Of a stretch of 64,000 nucleotides of DNA, positions 1 through 8,067 are shown piece by piece (within the stretch, counting starts at the first letter, position 1; each line of letters opens with the position of its first letter). The notes beneath the pieces were generated by a model. The model saw only the letters and a program-made list of their open reading frames with translations. It was not told the origin of the DNA and did not search any database. Location of the stretch: contig NZ_JAHSTW010000001.1 in assembly GCF_019145195.1 (NCBI RefSeq), positions 806,001 through 870,000 on the forward strand. Direction: 5' to 3'. This DNA is from Pseudomonas siliginis. GTDB taxonomy: Bacteria; Pseudomonadota; Gammaproteobacteria; Pseudomonadales; Pseudomonadaceae. The translations under genes were made by a program, and so were the position numbers.

Positions 1-246
1 CCGCACAGCCATAACTTCTGCGGTACCTGCAACCGCGTGCGCCTGACCGTCGAAGGTCGCTTGCTGCTGTGCCTGGGCAACGAGCATTCGATGGACCTCA
101 AAGCGGTGTTGCGCGCCCATCCGGGCCACCCGGAACGTCTGGAGAACGCGATCATCGAGGCGATGAAACTCAAGCCGTATCGACACAACTTCGAAGTCAA
201 CGACGACGTGCAAGTGGTGCGTTTCATGAACATGACCGGCGGCTGA
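1..246 (+). CDS. moaA: GTP 3',8-cyclase MoaA, C-terminal part (cut by window start)
   Basis: Only the last 81 codons are present; the reading frame is open from base 1. MoaA is a radical SAM enzyme that rearranges GTP to 3',8-cyclo-7,8-dihydro-GTP, the first step of molybdenum cofactor synthesis. The visible part holds the second [4Fe-4S] cluster motif ([12 protein letters not shown], with a third Cys in LLLCLG), which binds the GTP substrate. It ends in MTGG; the terminal Gly-Gly is typical of MoaA and reaches into the active site. The radical SAM CxxxCxxC domain lies outside the window. Identification is firm despite the truncation. Confidence 0.95.
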   Translation, partial: PHSHNFCGTCNRVRLTVEGRLLLCLGNEHSMDLKAVLRAHPGHPERLENAIIEAMKLKPYRHNFEVNDDVQVVRFMNMTGG

Positions 247-271
247 TTCGCCGCGCAACCGGGACCGCGAG

Positions 272-1171
272 ATGATCGTCAGACCGAGACCCAATCAGTT
301 CGCCGTGCTGTTCACCCTCCGAGGCTCGATCGCCAAACGCATCGCCGTGCGCACCTTGATGCTGACACTGCTGGCGGCGGCGATTGTGCTGATCGAACTA
401 CTGGTGCCGAGCTACTTCGCGCAGATCAATTCGACACCGTTCACCCTGCTCGGCCTGTCGCTGTCGATTTTCCTGAGCTTTCGCAACAACGCCTGTTACG
501 ACCGTTGGTACGAGGGCCGCAAGGCCTGGGGCGAGGTGCTGCTGCGGGTGCGCGCGGTGATGCGCGAAACCCAAGGCATCGATGACACGCGCCTGCGTGC
601 ACAACTGTTGCGCAACCTGTGCGGTTTCGCCCATGCGCTGAATGCGCGGTTGCGTGGAGACAGTGAGGAGCAGGCCAGCACCGACTGGGTCAGCCCGCCG
701 ATCGATGGGTCGGCGCCGGATCACTGCGGACAGATCCTTCATCAGCTCGGGCGCCAGTGTTCCGAGCTGGAAACGGCCGGTGTGCTGTCGCCTTGGCGTT
801 ATCAATTACTGGCCAATCACCTGACCTGCCTGAGCCAGGCCCAGGCCGTGTGCGACCGCATCAAGAACACGCCACTGCCCTTCCCTTACACCCTGCTGCT
901 GCACCGCACCATCTACCTGTTCTGCCTGTTGCTGCCGTTCGCCATGGCGCAATCGCTGGGTTGGTTGACGCCGCTGTTCACGGCAATTGTCAGCTACACC
1001 TTCTTCGGCTTCGACGCGATTGCCGATGAACTCGAAGACCCGTTCGGGCGTGATGAGAACGATCTGCCGACCGATGCGCTGGTGCGCACCCTGGAGCGCG
1101 ATGTGCTGTACGAACTGGGCGTCTCGCCATTGCCCCCCGCGCCGGAGCCGGACGACTACGTGCTGCGCTGA
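272..1171 (+). CDS. Bestrophin-family (UPF0187) ion channel
   Basis: A 299-residue membrane protein of the bestrophin family. Residues 28-48 and 57-72 form hydrophobic segments. They are followed by the family signature FRNNACYDRWYEGRKAWGE (residues 70-88). A second hydrophobic pair lies around residues 205-250, and an acidic stretch (DELEDPFGRDENDLP) follows, matching the Ca-clasp-like region of bestrophins. Characterised bacterial homologues are pentameric inner-membrane ion channels; the ion carried here cannot be read from sequence. It starts 25 bp after moaA, so it may be co-transcribed with it, but no functional link is evident. Confidence 0.85.
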   Translation: MIVRPRPNQFAVLFTLRGSIAKRIAVRTLMLTLLAAAIVLIELLVPSYFAQINSTPFTLLGLSLSIFLSFRNNACYDRWYEGRKAWGEVLLRVRAVMRETQGIDDTRLRAQLLRNLCGFAHALNARLRGDSEEQASTDWVSPPIDGSAPDHCGQILHQLGRQCSELETAGVLSPWRYQLLANHLTCLSQAQAVCDRIKNTPLPFPYTLLLHRTIYLFCLLLPFAMAQSLGWLTPLFTAIVSYTFFGFDAIADELEDPFGRDENDLPTDALVRTLERDVLYELGVSPLPPAPEPDDYVLR

Positions 1172-1232
1172 ATGGCTCAGCGGCAAACAACGAGATGGCC
1201 CGGCGCGTCCGCTCGGGACCGAGGTGCGGCCA

Positions 1233-1297
1233 TTCGCGAGCAGGCTCGCTCCCACAGTTGAAATGCATTCTCCTGTGGGAGCGAGCCTGCTCGCGAA
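1233..1297. repeat. REP doublet, inverted pair
   Basis: Two head-to-head copies of the fluorescens-type REP (TTCGCGAGCAGGCTCGCTCC and its reverse complement), separated by about 18 bases. They lie just after the bestrophin gene and can fold into a long hairpin. Confidence 0.9.
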
Positions 1298-1354
1298 AAA
1301 GGCAACTCGGCCAATCAGCCCAAACGCCGTAAAGCGCCACCGACGAATCTTCCA

Positions 1355-1384
1355 TTTACACGCGCGCAAATTCCCCCTTACTAT
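1355..1384 (+). promoter_or_regulatory. Candidate sigma70 promoter of the leader/puuA-like operon
   Basis: TTTACA (1355-1360), an 18-base spacer, then TACTAT (1379-1384). If used, transcription would start near 1391 and give a leader of about 355 nt before the ligase gene at 1746. This is inferred from sequence alone. Confidence 0.4.
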
Positions 1385-1448
1385 CCGGGCACACCGGTCG
1401 CCGGGCCTGCCCAGCCGCCGACGCTTTCCGCCAACGGAAACACGCGTT

Positions 1449-1526
1449 ATGAGTACGTCACCACAACAACCCCAAAGGTTGCACGTCTCTGCCGTACGCG
1501 CCCACTGCAACAGGGGCCGCGTATGA
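1449..1526 (+). CDS. Possible leader peptide ORF 1 (25 aa)
   Basis: ATG to TGA, 25 residues, beginning MSTSPQQPQRLHVSA and ending with His, Cys, Arg and Val codons. It lies inside the predicted 5' leader of the glutamine-synthetase-like gene. Its stop overlaps the start of a second small ORF (ATGA at 1523-1526), a layout typical of translational coupling. Its ribosome binding site is weak. No known family was recognised. It may be a real leader peptide or a chance ORF; only the position and the ATGA overlap support it. Confidence 0.3.
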   Translation: MSTSPQQPQRLHVSAVRAHCNRGRV

Positions 1527-1612
1527 ACCGCATCGTCAATCTGCCCATGGCCCTGCGCCGTTCCAAGCTGCGTCATTCCGCACGCCCGCCGGATATCGCC
1601 GTTCCTGCCTGA
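1523..1612 (+). CDS. Possible leader peptide ORF 2 (29 aa)
   Basis: 29 residues, basic, beginning MNRIVNLPMALRRSK. It starts in the ATGA overlap with the preceding small ORF, with a purine-rich CAGGGG about 7 bases before the ATG. It ends 133 bases before the ligase start. The stretch after it holds a hairpin around 1665-1703. No family was recognised. It could be the second half of a coupled leader-peptide pair controlling the downstream gene. Confidence 0.3.
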   Translation: MNRIVNLPMALRRSKLRHSARPPDIAVPA

Positions 1613-1664
1613 TCGCGTGAGCTGAAACCGCGACAGTCAATTTCCCGATTTTCCTGATATCCCT

Positions 1665-1703
1665 GCCGGGACACCTACGCCTTTTTGTCGCGTCGTGTCC
1701 GGC
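1665..1703 (+). other. Hairpin in the leader before the puuA-like gene
   Basis: GCCGGGACAC pairs with GTGTCCGGC (one bulged base) around a loop of about 20 bases that contains a run of five T. It sits between the small leader ORF and the ligase start at 1746. It could be an anti-terminator, a pause site or a translation-control structure; this is inference. Confidence 0.3.
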
Positions 1704-1745
1704 CGAATCTGCGCGCCTGTGCGGCGCCATCGTGAGTGATTTGCC

Positions 1746-3110
1746 ATGAAATTCGCAGCCATTGAAGACGCACGCCTGTTCCTCGAACAGAACCCCGATA
1801 TCGACATGATCGAACTGTTCATTCTCGACGCCAACGGCGTGCCGCGCGGCAAGCTGTTGCATCGCGAAGAACTGCTCGCCGTGTATGAAAGCGGCCGACC
1901 ACTGCCGAGCACCATCCTCGGCCTGACCGTACAAGGCGAGGACGTGGAAAACTCTGGACTGGTCTGGGATGTGGGCGACATCGACTGCCGCGCCTATCCG
2001 TTGCAAGGCAGTCTGGTGCGCCTGCCGTGGCGACAGATTCCGACCGCCGCCGTGCAGGTCAGCATGCACCCGAGCGAGGGCCTGCCGGCGAGCATCGCTG
2101 ACCCTCGGCACCTGCTGATCAAGGTGATCGACGGACTCAAGGCCGAGGGTTTCCACCCGATCATGGCCTGCGAGCTGGAGTTCTATCTGCTCGACGCCAA
2201 ACGCGATCACAACGGCCGCCCGCAACCGGCGCGGGACGCTGACGGCGGGCGACCGCGACACACGCAAGTCTACGGTTTGCGCGAGCTGGAACAGATCGAG
2301 CCGTTCCTCGCCGACCTTTACAGCGCCTGCAAACTGCACGGCATTCCGGCGCGCACGGCGATCTCCGAATACGCCCCGGGGCAAGTGGAAATCACCCTCG
2401 AACACGGCGATGCGCTGGAGGCGATGGATCAGGCGGTGCGCTACAAGCGTCTGGTCAAAGGCGTGGCGCACAAGCACGGCATGCAGGCGACGTTCATGGC
2501 CAAACCGTTCGATGATCTGGCCGGCACCGGCATGCACATGCACGTCAGCCTCGCCGATGCCGAGGGGCGTAATCTGTTCGCTTCTGAAGACCCGGCCGGC
2601 ACACCGCTGTTGCGCACGGCGATCGGCGGCATGCTCGCCTCGCTGCTTGATTCGCTGCTGCTGTTCTGCCCCAACGCCAACTCTTACCGGCGTTTCCAAG
2701 CCAACAGCTACGCGCCACTGGCGCCGACCTGGGGCGTCGACAACCGCACCGTCAGCCTGCGCGTACCCGGCGGCCCGGCCCCTACGCGACACATCGAACA
2801 CCGCATCTGCGGCGCCGACGCCAACCCGTATCTGGCAGCGGCAGCGATCCTCGCCGGCATTCATCGCGGCATCCGTGAAGAGCTGGATCCCGGGGCACCG
2901 GTCGAGGGCAATGGTTATGCCCAAGCGAAAGAACTGCTGCCGACCGATTGGCTGACCTCGCTGCAGGCGCTGGAAAATTCCGCATGGGCACGCGAGGCGC
3001 TGGGGCAGGAATTCCTTGGGGTGTATCTGGCGGTGAAGCGTGCCGAGTATCGGCAGTTCATGGCTGAAGTGGGTGAGCAGGATTGGCGGTGGTACCTGAC
3101 CGAGGCCTAA
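1746..3110 (+). CDS. Gamma-glutamylpolyamine synthetase-like ligase (PuuA/PauA family)
   Basis: A 454-residue member of the glutamine synthetase superfamily, close to the GlnA-like ligases that couple glutamate to amines. Motifs seen are the N-terminal FILDANGVPRGK, the catalytic ACELEFYLLD, HMHVSLADAEG and NSYRRFQANSYAPLAPTWG. Such enzymes make gamma-glutamylputrescine or related amides using ATP, the first step of the gamma-glutamyl polyamine route in the cytoplasm. The next gene is a matching FAD amine oxidase, which supports this over ammonia assimilation. It is a paralogue of the ligase at 12407-13783. Pseudomonads carry several such paralogues with different amine preferences, so the substrate here is unresolved. 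Confidence 0.85.
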   Translation: MKFAAIEDARLFLEQNPDIDMIELFILDANGVPRGKLLHREELLAVYESGRPLPSTILGLTVQGEDVENSGLVWDVGDIDCRAYPLQGSLVRLPWRQIPTAAVQVSMHPSEGLPASIADPRHLLIKVIDGLKAEGFHPIMACELEFYLLDAKRDHNGRPQPARDADGGRPRHTQVYGLRELEQIEPFLADLYSACKLHGIPARTAISEYAPGQVEITLEHGDALEAMDQAVRYKRLVKGVAHKHGMQATFMAKPFDDLAGTGMHMHVSLADAEGRNLFASEDPAGTPLLRTAIGGMLASLLDSLLLFCPNANSYRRFQANSYAPLAPTWGVDNRTVSLRVPGGPAPTRHIEHRICGADANPYLAAAAILAGIHRGIREELDPGAPVEGNGYAQAKELLPTDWLTSLQALENSAWAREALGQEFLGVYLAVKRAEYRQFMAEVGEQDWRWYLTEA

Positions 3111-3126
3111 CGATCCGACACCGAAC

Positions 3127-3219
3127 CTGTGGGAGCGAGCCTGCTCGCGAAGGCGTCGTCACATTCAACATTTTGGGTGACTGACACACCGCTTTCGCGA
3201 GCAGGCTCGCTCCCACAGG
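3127..3219. repeat. REP doublet
   Basis: Inverted pair of the GTGGGAGCGAGCCTGCTCGCG-type REP between the ligase and oxidase genes. An open frame beginning at 3129 reads through this repeat into the oxidase and is not the true start. Confidence 0.9.
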
Positions 3220-3257
3220 GAATGCACTTCGAACTAGAATTTTTTGTGGACCCTGAC

Positions 3258-4541
3258 ATGACCATTCGCTGCAATTCCTACTACACCGCCACCCTCAACC
3301 AGGACACCGACTACCCGACCCTGCAAGGTCGGCACAAGGTCGATGTGGTGATCATCGGCGGCGGTTTCACTGGCGTCGCCACTGCCGTCGAGCTGGCGGA
3401 AAAAGGCCTGAAAGTCGCCATCGTCGAAAGCCACAAGATCGGCTGGGGCGCCACCGGGCGCAATGGCGGGCAAGTCACCGGCAGCCTTTCCGGCGACGGC
3501 GCGATGCGCAAGCAGATGCGCGCGAAACTGGGCGATGACGTGGACGATTTCATCTGGCATCTGCGCTGGCGCGGGCATGAAATCATCCGCCAGCGCGTCG
3601 AGAAATATGCGATCCAGTGCGACCTCAAGCACGGCCATTTGCACGCGGCGTACAAGCCGAGCCACATGGTCGATCTGCGCAAGGATTACGACGAAGCCGT
3701 GCGTCGCGGATTGGGCGATGAAGTGAGCCTGCTCGACCGCAGCCAGGTTCGCGACCTGCTGCAAAGCGAGCTCTACCACGGCGCAATCAAGAACACCCGC
3801 AACATGCATCTGCACCCGCTCAACCTGTGCATTGGCGAAGCACGCGCAGCCGAAAGCCTGGGCGCGCTGATCTTCGAAAACAGTGAAGTGCTGGAGATCA
3901 TTCACGGCGACACACCTGGCGTGCGCACCGCTCACGGTCAGATCGACGCCAGTCAGGTGATGCTCGCCGGTGACGTCTATCACAAGCTCGAACCGGGTCA
4001 GCTCAAGGGCAAGATCTTCCCGGCCATGGGCGGCATCGTCACCACCGCGCCGCTCGGTGATCTGGCGCAACAGATCAACCCCGAAGACCTCGCCGTGTAC
4101 GACTGCCGCTTCGTCCTCGATTACTACCGGCTCACCGCCGACGGCCGTTTGCTGTTCGGCGGCGGCGCCAACTACAGTGGCAAGGATTCGCGCGACATTG
4201 CTGCGGAACTGCGCCCGTGTATCGAGCGCACGTTCCCGGCGCTAAAAGGCGTGCCGATCGACTACCAGTGGAGCTGCGCGATGGGCATCGTCATCAACCG
4301 CATCCCGCAACTGGGCAAGCTCTCGGACAATGTCTGGTATTGCCAGGGCTACTCGGGACACGGCATCGCCACCACGCACATCATGGGCGAGATCATGAGC
4401 CGCGCGATCACCGGGCAAATGGAGCAATTCGACACTTTCGCCGCGTGCCAGCACATTCGCGTGCCAATGGGCGACCTGCTAGGCAACCCGTTGCTGGCGG
4501 CGGGGATGTGGTATTACCAGATGCTCGAGCGGTTGCGCTGA
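3258..4541 (+). CDS. FAD-dependent gamma-glutamylpolyamine oxidase (PuuB/PauB-like)
   Basis: 427 residues from the ATG at 3258; a longer frame upstream only translates the REP. The N terminus MTIRCNSYYTATLN is the usual start of this family. The FAD-binding motif VVIIGGGFTGVATAVELAEKG lies near residues 30-50, followed by GWGATGRNGGQ. The family removes hydrogen from gamma-glutamylputrescine-type substrates to give the aldehyde, H2O2 and ammonia. It follows the ligase in the same direction across a REP of about 90 bp and is probably its partner. It is a paralogue of the oxidase at 9397-10680. Substrate specificity is inferred. Confidence 0.85.
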   Translation: MTIRCNSYYTATLNQDTDYPTLQGRHKVDVVIIGGGFTGVATAVELAEKGLKVAIVESHKIGWGATGRNGGQVTGSLSGDGAMRKQMRAKLGDDVDDFIWHLRWRGHEIIRQRVEKYAIQCDLKHGHLHAAYKPSHMVDLRKDYDEAVRRGLGDEVSLLDRSQVRDLLQSELYHGAIKNTRNMHLHPLNLCIGEARAAESLGALIFENSEVLEIIHGDTPGVRTAHGQIDASQVMLAGDVYHKLEPGQLKGKIFPAMGGIVTTAPLGDLAQQINPEDLAVYDCRFVLDYYRLTADGRLLFGGGANYSGKDSRDIAAELRPCIERTFPALKGVPIDYQWSCAMGIVINRIPQLGKLSDNVWYCQGYSGHGIATTHIMGEIMSRAITGQMEQFDTFAACQHIRVPMGDLLGNPLLAAGMWYYQMLERLR

Positions 4542-4554
4542 CTGGACCGGCCCT

Positions 4555-4628
4555 ATCGCGAGCAGGCTCGCTCCTACATTGGATTTGTGCACGACACAAC
4601 ACCCTGTGGGAGCGAGCCTGCTCGCGAA
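4555..4628. repeat. REP doublet at a convergent junction
   Basis: Inverted REP pair, one arm with a changed base (CTCCTACA), between the convergent oxidase and DeoR genes. Confidence 0.85.
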
Positions 4629-4652
4629 GAGGCCCTCAAACCCCACACAAGC

Positions 4653-5438
4653 TCAATCCGGCAACTGCTCCACGACAATCCCCAACCGCCGATAATCCTC
4701 GACATTCCCCGACCCGGGATGCCGCTCGGTAATCAACATATGCAGGCGCGTACACGGCGCGACCACAAACGGCTCCACCGCGCCCAGCTTGTCCGCCGTG
4801 GTCACCGCAATCACCCGCGTTGCACTGTCGAGCATCGCCTGTTTGATCGGCACTTCATCGAAATGCAGCGAGGTAATCCCGACCTCGGGATGAATCGCAC
4901 ACACCCCGGTAATCGCCAGATCCGCCTTGATCCCCGCCAGCAGTCGCAGCGCTTCCTGACCACTGGCCGACATCGAATGCGGATTCAGTTCACCGCCCGC
5001 CAGAATCACTTTCACACCTTTATATTCGGACAAGGCAATCGCCGTCAGTGGGGAAGCGGTCACGGCGGTGATGCGGATATCGGACGGTAACGCGCGCGCC
5101 ACCTGCAACGTGGTCGAGCCGGAATCAAAAAGCACAATCTGCCCGTCCTCGATGTGCTGCGCCGCCAATTGCGCCAGACGTACTTTGACCTCATCGGTCT
5201 CATCCAGACGTGTGAAGTAATCCTTGCCCGAGTCCTTCGGTCGCGGCAGCGCCCCGCCATGCACCCGCTGCACCAGTCCGGCGCTGTCCAGCTCGGCGAG
5301 GTCGCGGCGGATGGTGTCTTCGGACACTGCGAAATGCTGGCTCAGCTCGGAGGCCATGACCTTGCCGTCACGTTCGAGAAGCAAAAGGATCTTCTGCCGG
5401 CGCAGGGACGGCAATTCGGCGATGGAGTGGTCGTGCAT
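4653..5438 (-). CDS. DeoR/GlpR-family transcriptional regulator
   Basis: 261 residues with an N-terminal DeoR-type winged helix-turn-helix (about residues 10-63: RRQKILLLLERDG, SEDTIRRDLAELDSAGLVQRVHGG). It is followed by a ribose-5-phosphate-isomerase-like sensor domain (LFDSGSTTLQVARAL, VILAGGELNPHS, ADLAITGVCAIH). These repressors usually bind a sugar phosphate. It converges with the amine oxidase, and its upstream side faces a small ORF at 5618, so its target is not clear. The stretch before its start holds the heptamer GTTTCAG twice (5468-5498), a possible operator. Confidence 0.85.
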   Translation of the reverse strand: MHDHSIAELPSLRRQKILLLLERDGKVMASELSQHFAVSEDTIRRDLAELDSAGLVQRVHGGALPRPKDSGKDYFTRLDETDEVKVRLAQLAAQHIEDGQIVLFDSGSTTLQVARALPSDIRITAVTASPLTAIALSEYKGVKVILAGGELNPHSMSASGQEALRLLAGIKADLAITGVCAIHPEVGITSLHFDEVPIKQAMLDSATRVIAVTTADKLGAVEPFVVAPCTRLHMLITERHPGSGNVEDYRRLGIVVEQLPD

Positions 5439-5617
5439 GGTTATGCCTGTTTGTGCTTGTAGTTGCAGGTTTCAGCGACACTAGCGAAAGTTTCAGGCAA
5501 ATACAAACGTAACGGCTATCAATGCTTTCGATCATTGGAATCAACACGGCGAATTTTTTCTTTGCGCTGCGCCTGTTCACAATGGCCCCACTCTCAAAAG
5601 CTCAGGATGAACAGCCC

Positions 5618-5686
5618 ATGAATCTCAACTTCGCCTTCGCCTGCATGATCGTCGTGTCGTTCGCGATTGCCTTGGGCCACGCCTGA
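5618..5686 (+). CDS. Putative small hydrophobic peptide (22 aa)
   Basis: A 22-residue ORF with a short N-terminal head and a single hydrophobic stretch (FAFACMIVVSFAIALG), long enough to cross the membrane. AGGATG lies about 9 bases before the ATG. It occupies an otherwise empty gap between two genes read on the opposite strand. No family recognised. The hydrophobic character and ribosome site suggest a real micro-protein, but the length makes this uncertain. Confidence 0.35.
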   Translation: MNLNFAFACMIVVSFAIALGHA

Positions 5687-5740
5687 AAAAGCGTTAAACC
5701 GAGGCCAGCAATTGCTCACGAAGCTGTTTATGCGCCGCAG

Positions 5741-5771
5741 CCCCCCTGGGCGAGAGGGCTGGGGTGAGGGA
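5741..5771. repeat. Interspersed CCCTCTCGCCCAGGGGG-type repeat, single copy
   Basis: CCCCCTGGGCGAGAGGGCTGGGGTGAGGG resembles a short repeat element common in pseudomonad intergenic DNA. It lies just downstream of the AbrB-type gene. Only one copy was noticed here. Confidence 0.45.
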
Positions 5772-5819
5772 AATGCATCTGACTGACACGCCGCAATCGC
5801 CAGGCAACACTGGCTTGCT

Positions 5820-6839
5820 TCAAGTTTCCTGGCGCACCCGCCTGACCTGCACCAACAACGCCGGGGCAAAATGCAGCAGCACCATCCGGCTCAGATGATG
5901 CGTCAGAATAAACACCACATTCAGCCCGCCACCAAACGCGACAATCGCAATCGTCTCGATCGCGCCCGGCATGTACGCCAGCCACAGCGCCAGCGGATCA
6001 CTGCCCAGCCAGCGCGCAGCTACCTCGGCAAACGCCGCTGCGACGACGATCATCAAGCCGACCGAAACCAAAGCGGTGCGCCCATGACTCGCCAGCTCTG
6101 CGATGCCCAGCCCCTGAAACCGTGAGCCGATACGCACGCCAAGAATCAGTGCGGCCAGGTTCAAACTCCACTCCGGCATGTGAAAGCCGTGCAGCCATCC
6201 CGACTTCACAAACACAGCAGTGATGATGATCGCAGTGAGCATGAACGGCGCCGGGACGCCGATCAGCAACAGCAGGCGGCCGAGCAATACGCTCAGCGCG
6301 ATGACAGAGAACGCGGTCAGCGCCATGCCTGTGGTCAACGGATCGCTGACCACTTCAGCCACCGCTGCTTGCCCGGGAATGAGCAAACTCACCAGCACGG
6401 TGATCAACAGCAGTCGCATGAGATGCACGATGATGACTTTGCTCGAAGCCTTTTCCGGCTCAAGCAAATCGAACACTGCGGCCAACGCGCCGGGATACAC
6501 CGCCAGCAGTGCATCGGTGCGATTCCAGCCGGCGCCGCGTGTCAGCCACCATCCGGCGAGTGCAATTTGTACGGTCAAGCAGATCAGCAACACGCCAAGG
6601 CTGGGCAGCATCGTCGTCGCCGTTTCGCTGTCCCATGCTTCGAACATCAGCCCGGTGGCAATGCCCAGTGTGATCTGGATGTAACCCAATCCATAAGGAG
6701 TTGCCGGGGCGATGCCGGTTTTACTGGCGAACAACGCAGTAACGACAATCGAGCCCAACAGCAAGCCGTGAGGCACGCCTTCAAACTGCAACAACGCGCC
6801 GAAACCGGCAGCAAGCAACAAGCACACAATGGATTTCAT
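5820..6839 (-). CDS. AbrB-type integral membrane protein (COG3180)
   Basis: 339 residues made almost entirely of hydrophobic segments, about ten membrane spans in two related halves. Conserved glycine- and proline-rich stretches are seen (LLLAAGFGALLQFEGVPHG, LLAVYPGALAAVFDLLE, AYMPGAIETIAIVAFG). The family is often labelled AbrB regulator or putative ammonia monooxygenase, but it has no DNA-binding domain and is best described as an uncharacterised inner-membrane transporter-like protein. The two xxPGAxE motifs occur in both halves, consistent with an internal duplication. The substrate is unknown. Confidence 0.8.
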   Translation of the reverse strand: MKSIVCLLLAAGFGALLQFEGVPHGLLLGSIVVTALFASKTGIAPATPYGLGYIQITLGIATGLMFEAWDSETATTMLPSLGVLLICLTVQIALAGWWLTRGAGWNRTDALLAVYPGALAAVFDLLEPEKASSKVIIVHLMRLLLITVLVSLLIPGQAAVAEVVSDPLTTGMALTAFSVIALSVLLGRLLLLIGVPAPFMLTAIIITAVFVKSGWLHGFHMPEWSLNLAALILGVRIGSRFQGLGIAELASHGRTALVSVGLMIVVAAAFAEVAARWLGSDPLALWLAYMPGAIETIAIVAFGGGLNVVFILTHHLSRMVLLHFAPALLVQVRRVRQET

Positions 6840-6880
6840 AGTTCGCCTTCCTGGCTATTTTGTGAGACACCACCATTCCC

Positions 6881-6969
6881 CTGTGGGAGCGAGCCTGCTC
6901 GCGAAAGCGTCCTGCCAGTCACAGATGAATAACTGATCTATCGCCTTCGCGAGCAGGCTCGCTCCCACA
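6881..6969. repeat. REP doublet
   Basis: Inverted REP pair between the AbrB-type gene and the HD-domain gene. Confidence 0.9.
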
Positions 6970-6984
6970 AGAATCCAATACGTC

Positions 6985-7407
6985 TTACATACGCAAGCGT
7001 GCAATCGCCCGCCGATATTTCTCGATCCGCTCCAGATCCTCCCAACTCGGCGAGGCGATCCGCGAGATATCGCTGTTCTCTTCCAGATCCGCCAGCTTCA
7101 CCACCCGGCCGATCGGGTTTTGCGCGGCGCGGTCGACAAAATCCTCGTAGGACTCGCCCGGCACTTTGGTCACTGCCGCAATCGCCGCCAGCACCTCTTC
7201 GCTGAAACCTTCCCCGCGCAAATCATCCAGACTCACCCCGCAATCCTCGACCACATCGTGCAGCACAGCGACGATGCGCTCCTCCAGCGTGTGCATGCGC
7301 AACATGACTTTCAGCGGATGCAGAATGTACGGCGCCCCACCCTTGTCCACCTGCCCGGTGTGGGCCGTGGCGGCAATGGCGATAGCGCGTTCGAGGGTTT
7401 GGGCCAT
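6985..7407 (-). CDS. Small HD-domain hydrolase, (p)ppGpp hydrolase-like
   Basis: 140 residues from the ATG at 7407; a longer frame upstream lacks family similarity. The protein is a bare HD domain of the RelA/SpoT hydrolase type: AATAHTGQVDKGGAPYILHP, then VAVLHDVVEDCG (the HD pair and following acidic residues), then VVKLADLEENSD, the last metal ligand. There is no synthetase or TGS domain, so the expected role is a small alarmone hydrolase or related Mn-dependent phosphohydrolase in the cytoplasm. The usual SpoT motif after KLAD is KLADRLHN; here it is KLADLEEN, as in shorter relatives, so activity on ppGpp is likely but unproven. Confidence 0.75.
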   Translation of the reverse strand: MAQTLERAIAIAATAHTGQVDKGGAPYILHPLKVMLRMHTLEERIVAVLHDVVEDCGVSLDDLRGEGFSEEVLAAIAAVTKVPGESYEDFVDRAAQNPIGRVVKLADLEENSDISRIASPSWEDLERIEKYRRAIARLRM

Positions 7408-7565
7408 GGGGATCGAATCCTGCGCTGTATGTTTCTGATTGTTGCGCAGTGTACGCGAAGATCGCTCAGCGCAAACCGATTGAACCTTGCCCGCCCTCGC
7501 CGCCTCGAAACCAGACAAGCGCCAAATCACCGATCAGACGCGGCGCCATTGGAGAGGAATTGCCG

Positions 7566-7997
7566 ATGAAAACCCGACTGCTGCTCCTGATCGCCACGTT
7601 TGCCATCATCCCCACCTGCGTCATGGCTGAAGGCTGCGACGTCCAGACCCGCTCCTCCAGCGCCTCGGTGCCAGCGGTGGAAACCCACAGCTGCTACGAA
7701 TACGAAGGCATGCCCGTGGACTCTATCAACTGGTCCTGCAGCAACGAAAGCAAGGACACCCTCAACGCCACCAAGAAAAAAGTCCAACGCTGCGACGACC
7801 ACTACCAGGCCACCTGCACCGCCCGCCTCACCCAGGAATCCCTGGCCAACCCGCACTCGACCAGCAAAGACAAAAGCGCCAAACCACTGAACATGCCCGA
7901 CAACGCCAAAGTCACCACGTATTACTACGACGTTGAGCACTTGGCGCAGGCGAAGATTGATTGTGAGAACAGCGGCGGAAACTGGAAGGCTAAATAG
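7566..7997 (+). CDS. Secreted cysteine-containing protein of unknown function
   Basis: 143 residues. The ATG at 7566 follows GGAGAGG at a good distance and begins a clear signal peptide (MKTRLLLLIATFAIIPTCVMAEG), cleaved near residue 21. The mature part is polar, with six cysteines (CDVQ, SCYEY, SCSN, RCDDH, TCTA, DCENS), suggesting disulfides in the periplasm or outside the cell. No family recognised. It diverges from the HD hydrolase gene and ends at a hairpin shared with the next convergent gene. Confidence 0.65.
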   Translation: MKTRLLLLIATFAIIPTCVMAEGCDVQTRSSSASVPAVETHSCYEYEGMPVDSINWSCSNESKDTLNATKKKVQRCDDHYQATCTARLTQESLANPHSTSKDKSAKPLNMPDNAKVTTYYYDVEHLAQAKIDCENSGGNWKAK

Positions 7998-8026
7998 CTT
8001 CGGTTATCGAGGAATACCTGACAGAG

Positions 8027-8047
8027 AGCCCGGCTTGATGCCGGGCT
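8027..8047. terminator. Hairpin terminator between convergent genes
   Basis: AGCCCGGC-TTGAT-GCCGGGCT, an 8-bp perfect stem between two convergent small genes. The T-tract is short, so this is a moderate candidate. Confidence 0.5.
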
Positions 8048-8067
8048 TGCTGCATCTGCAAACAGCT

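Noticed and set aside
1536..2924. 462-codon minus-strand frame
   Set aside because: Antisense to the ligase gene; no family features.
3129..3257. Upstream extension of the FAD oxidase gene
   Set aside because: The added residues translate a REP element (MGASLLAKA...), a common artefact in this genome. The family N terminus starts at 3258.
5741..5771. Intrinsic terminator of the AbrB-type gene
   Set aside because: The GC-rich stretch has no clean stem with a T-tract; it fits an interspersed repeat better.
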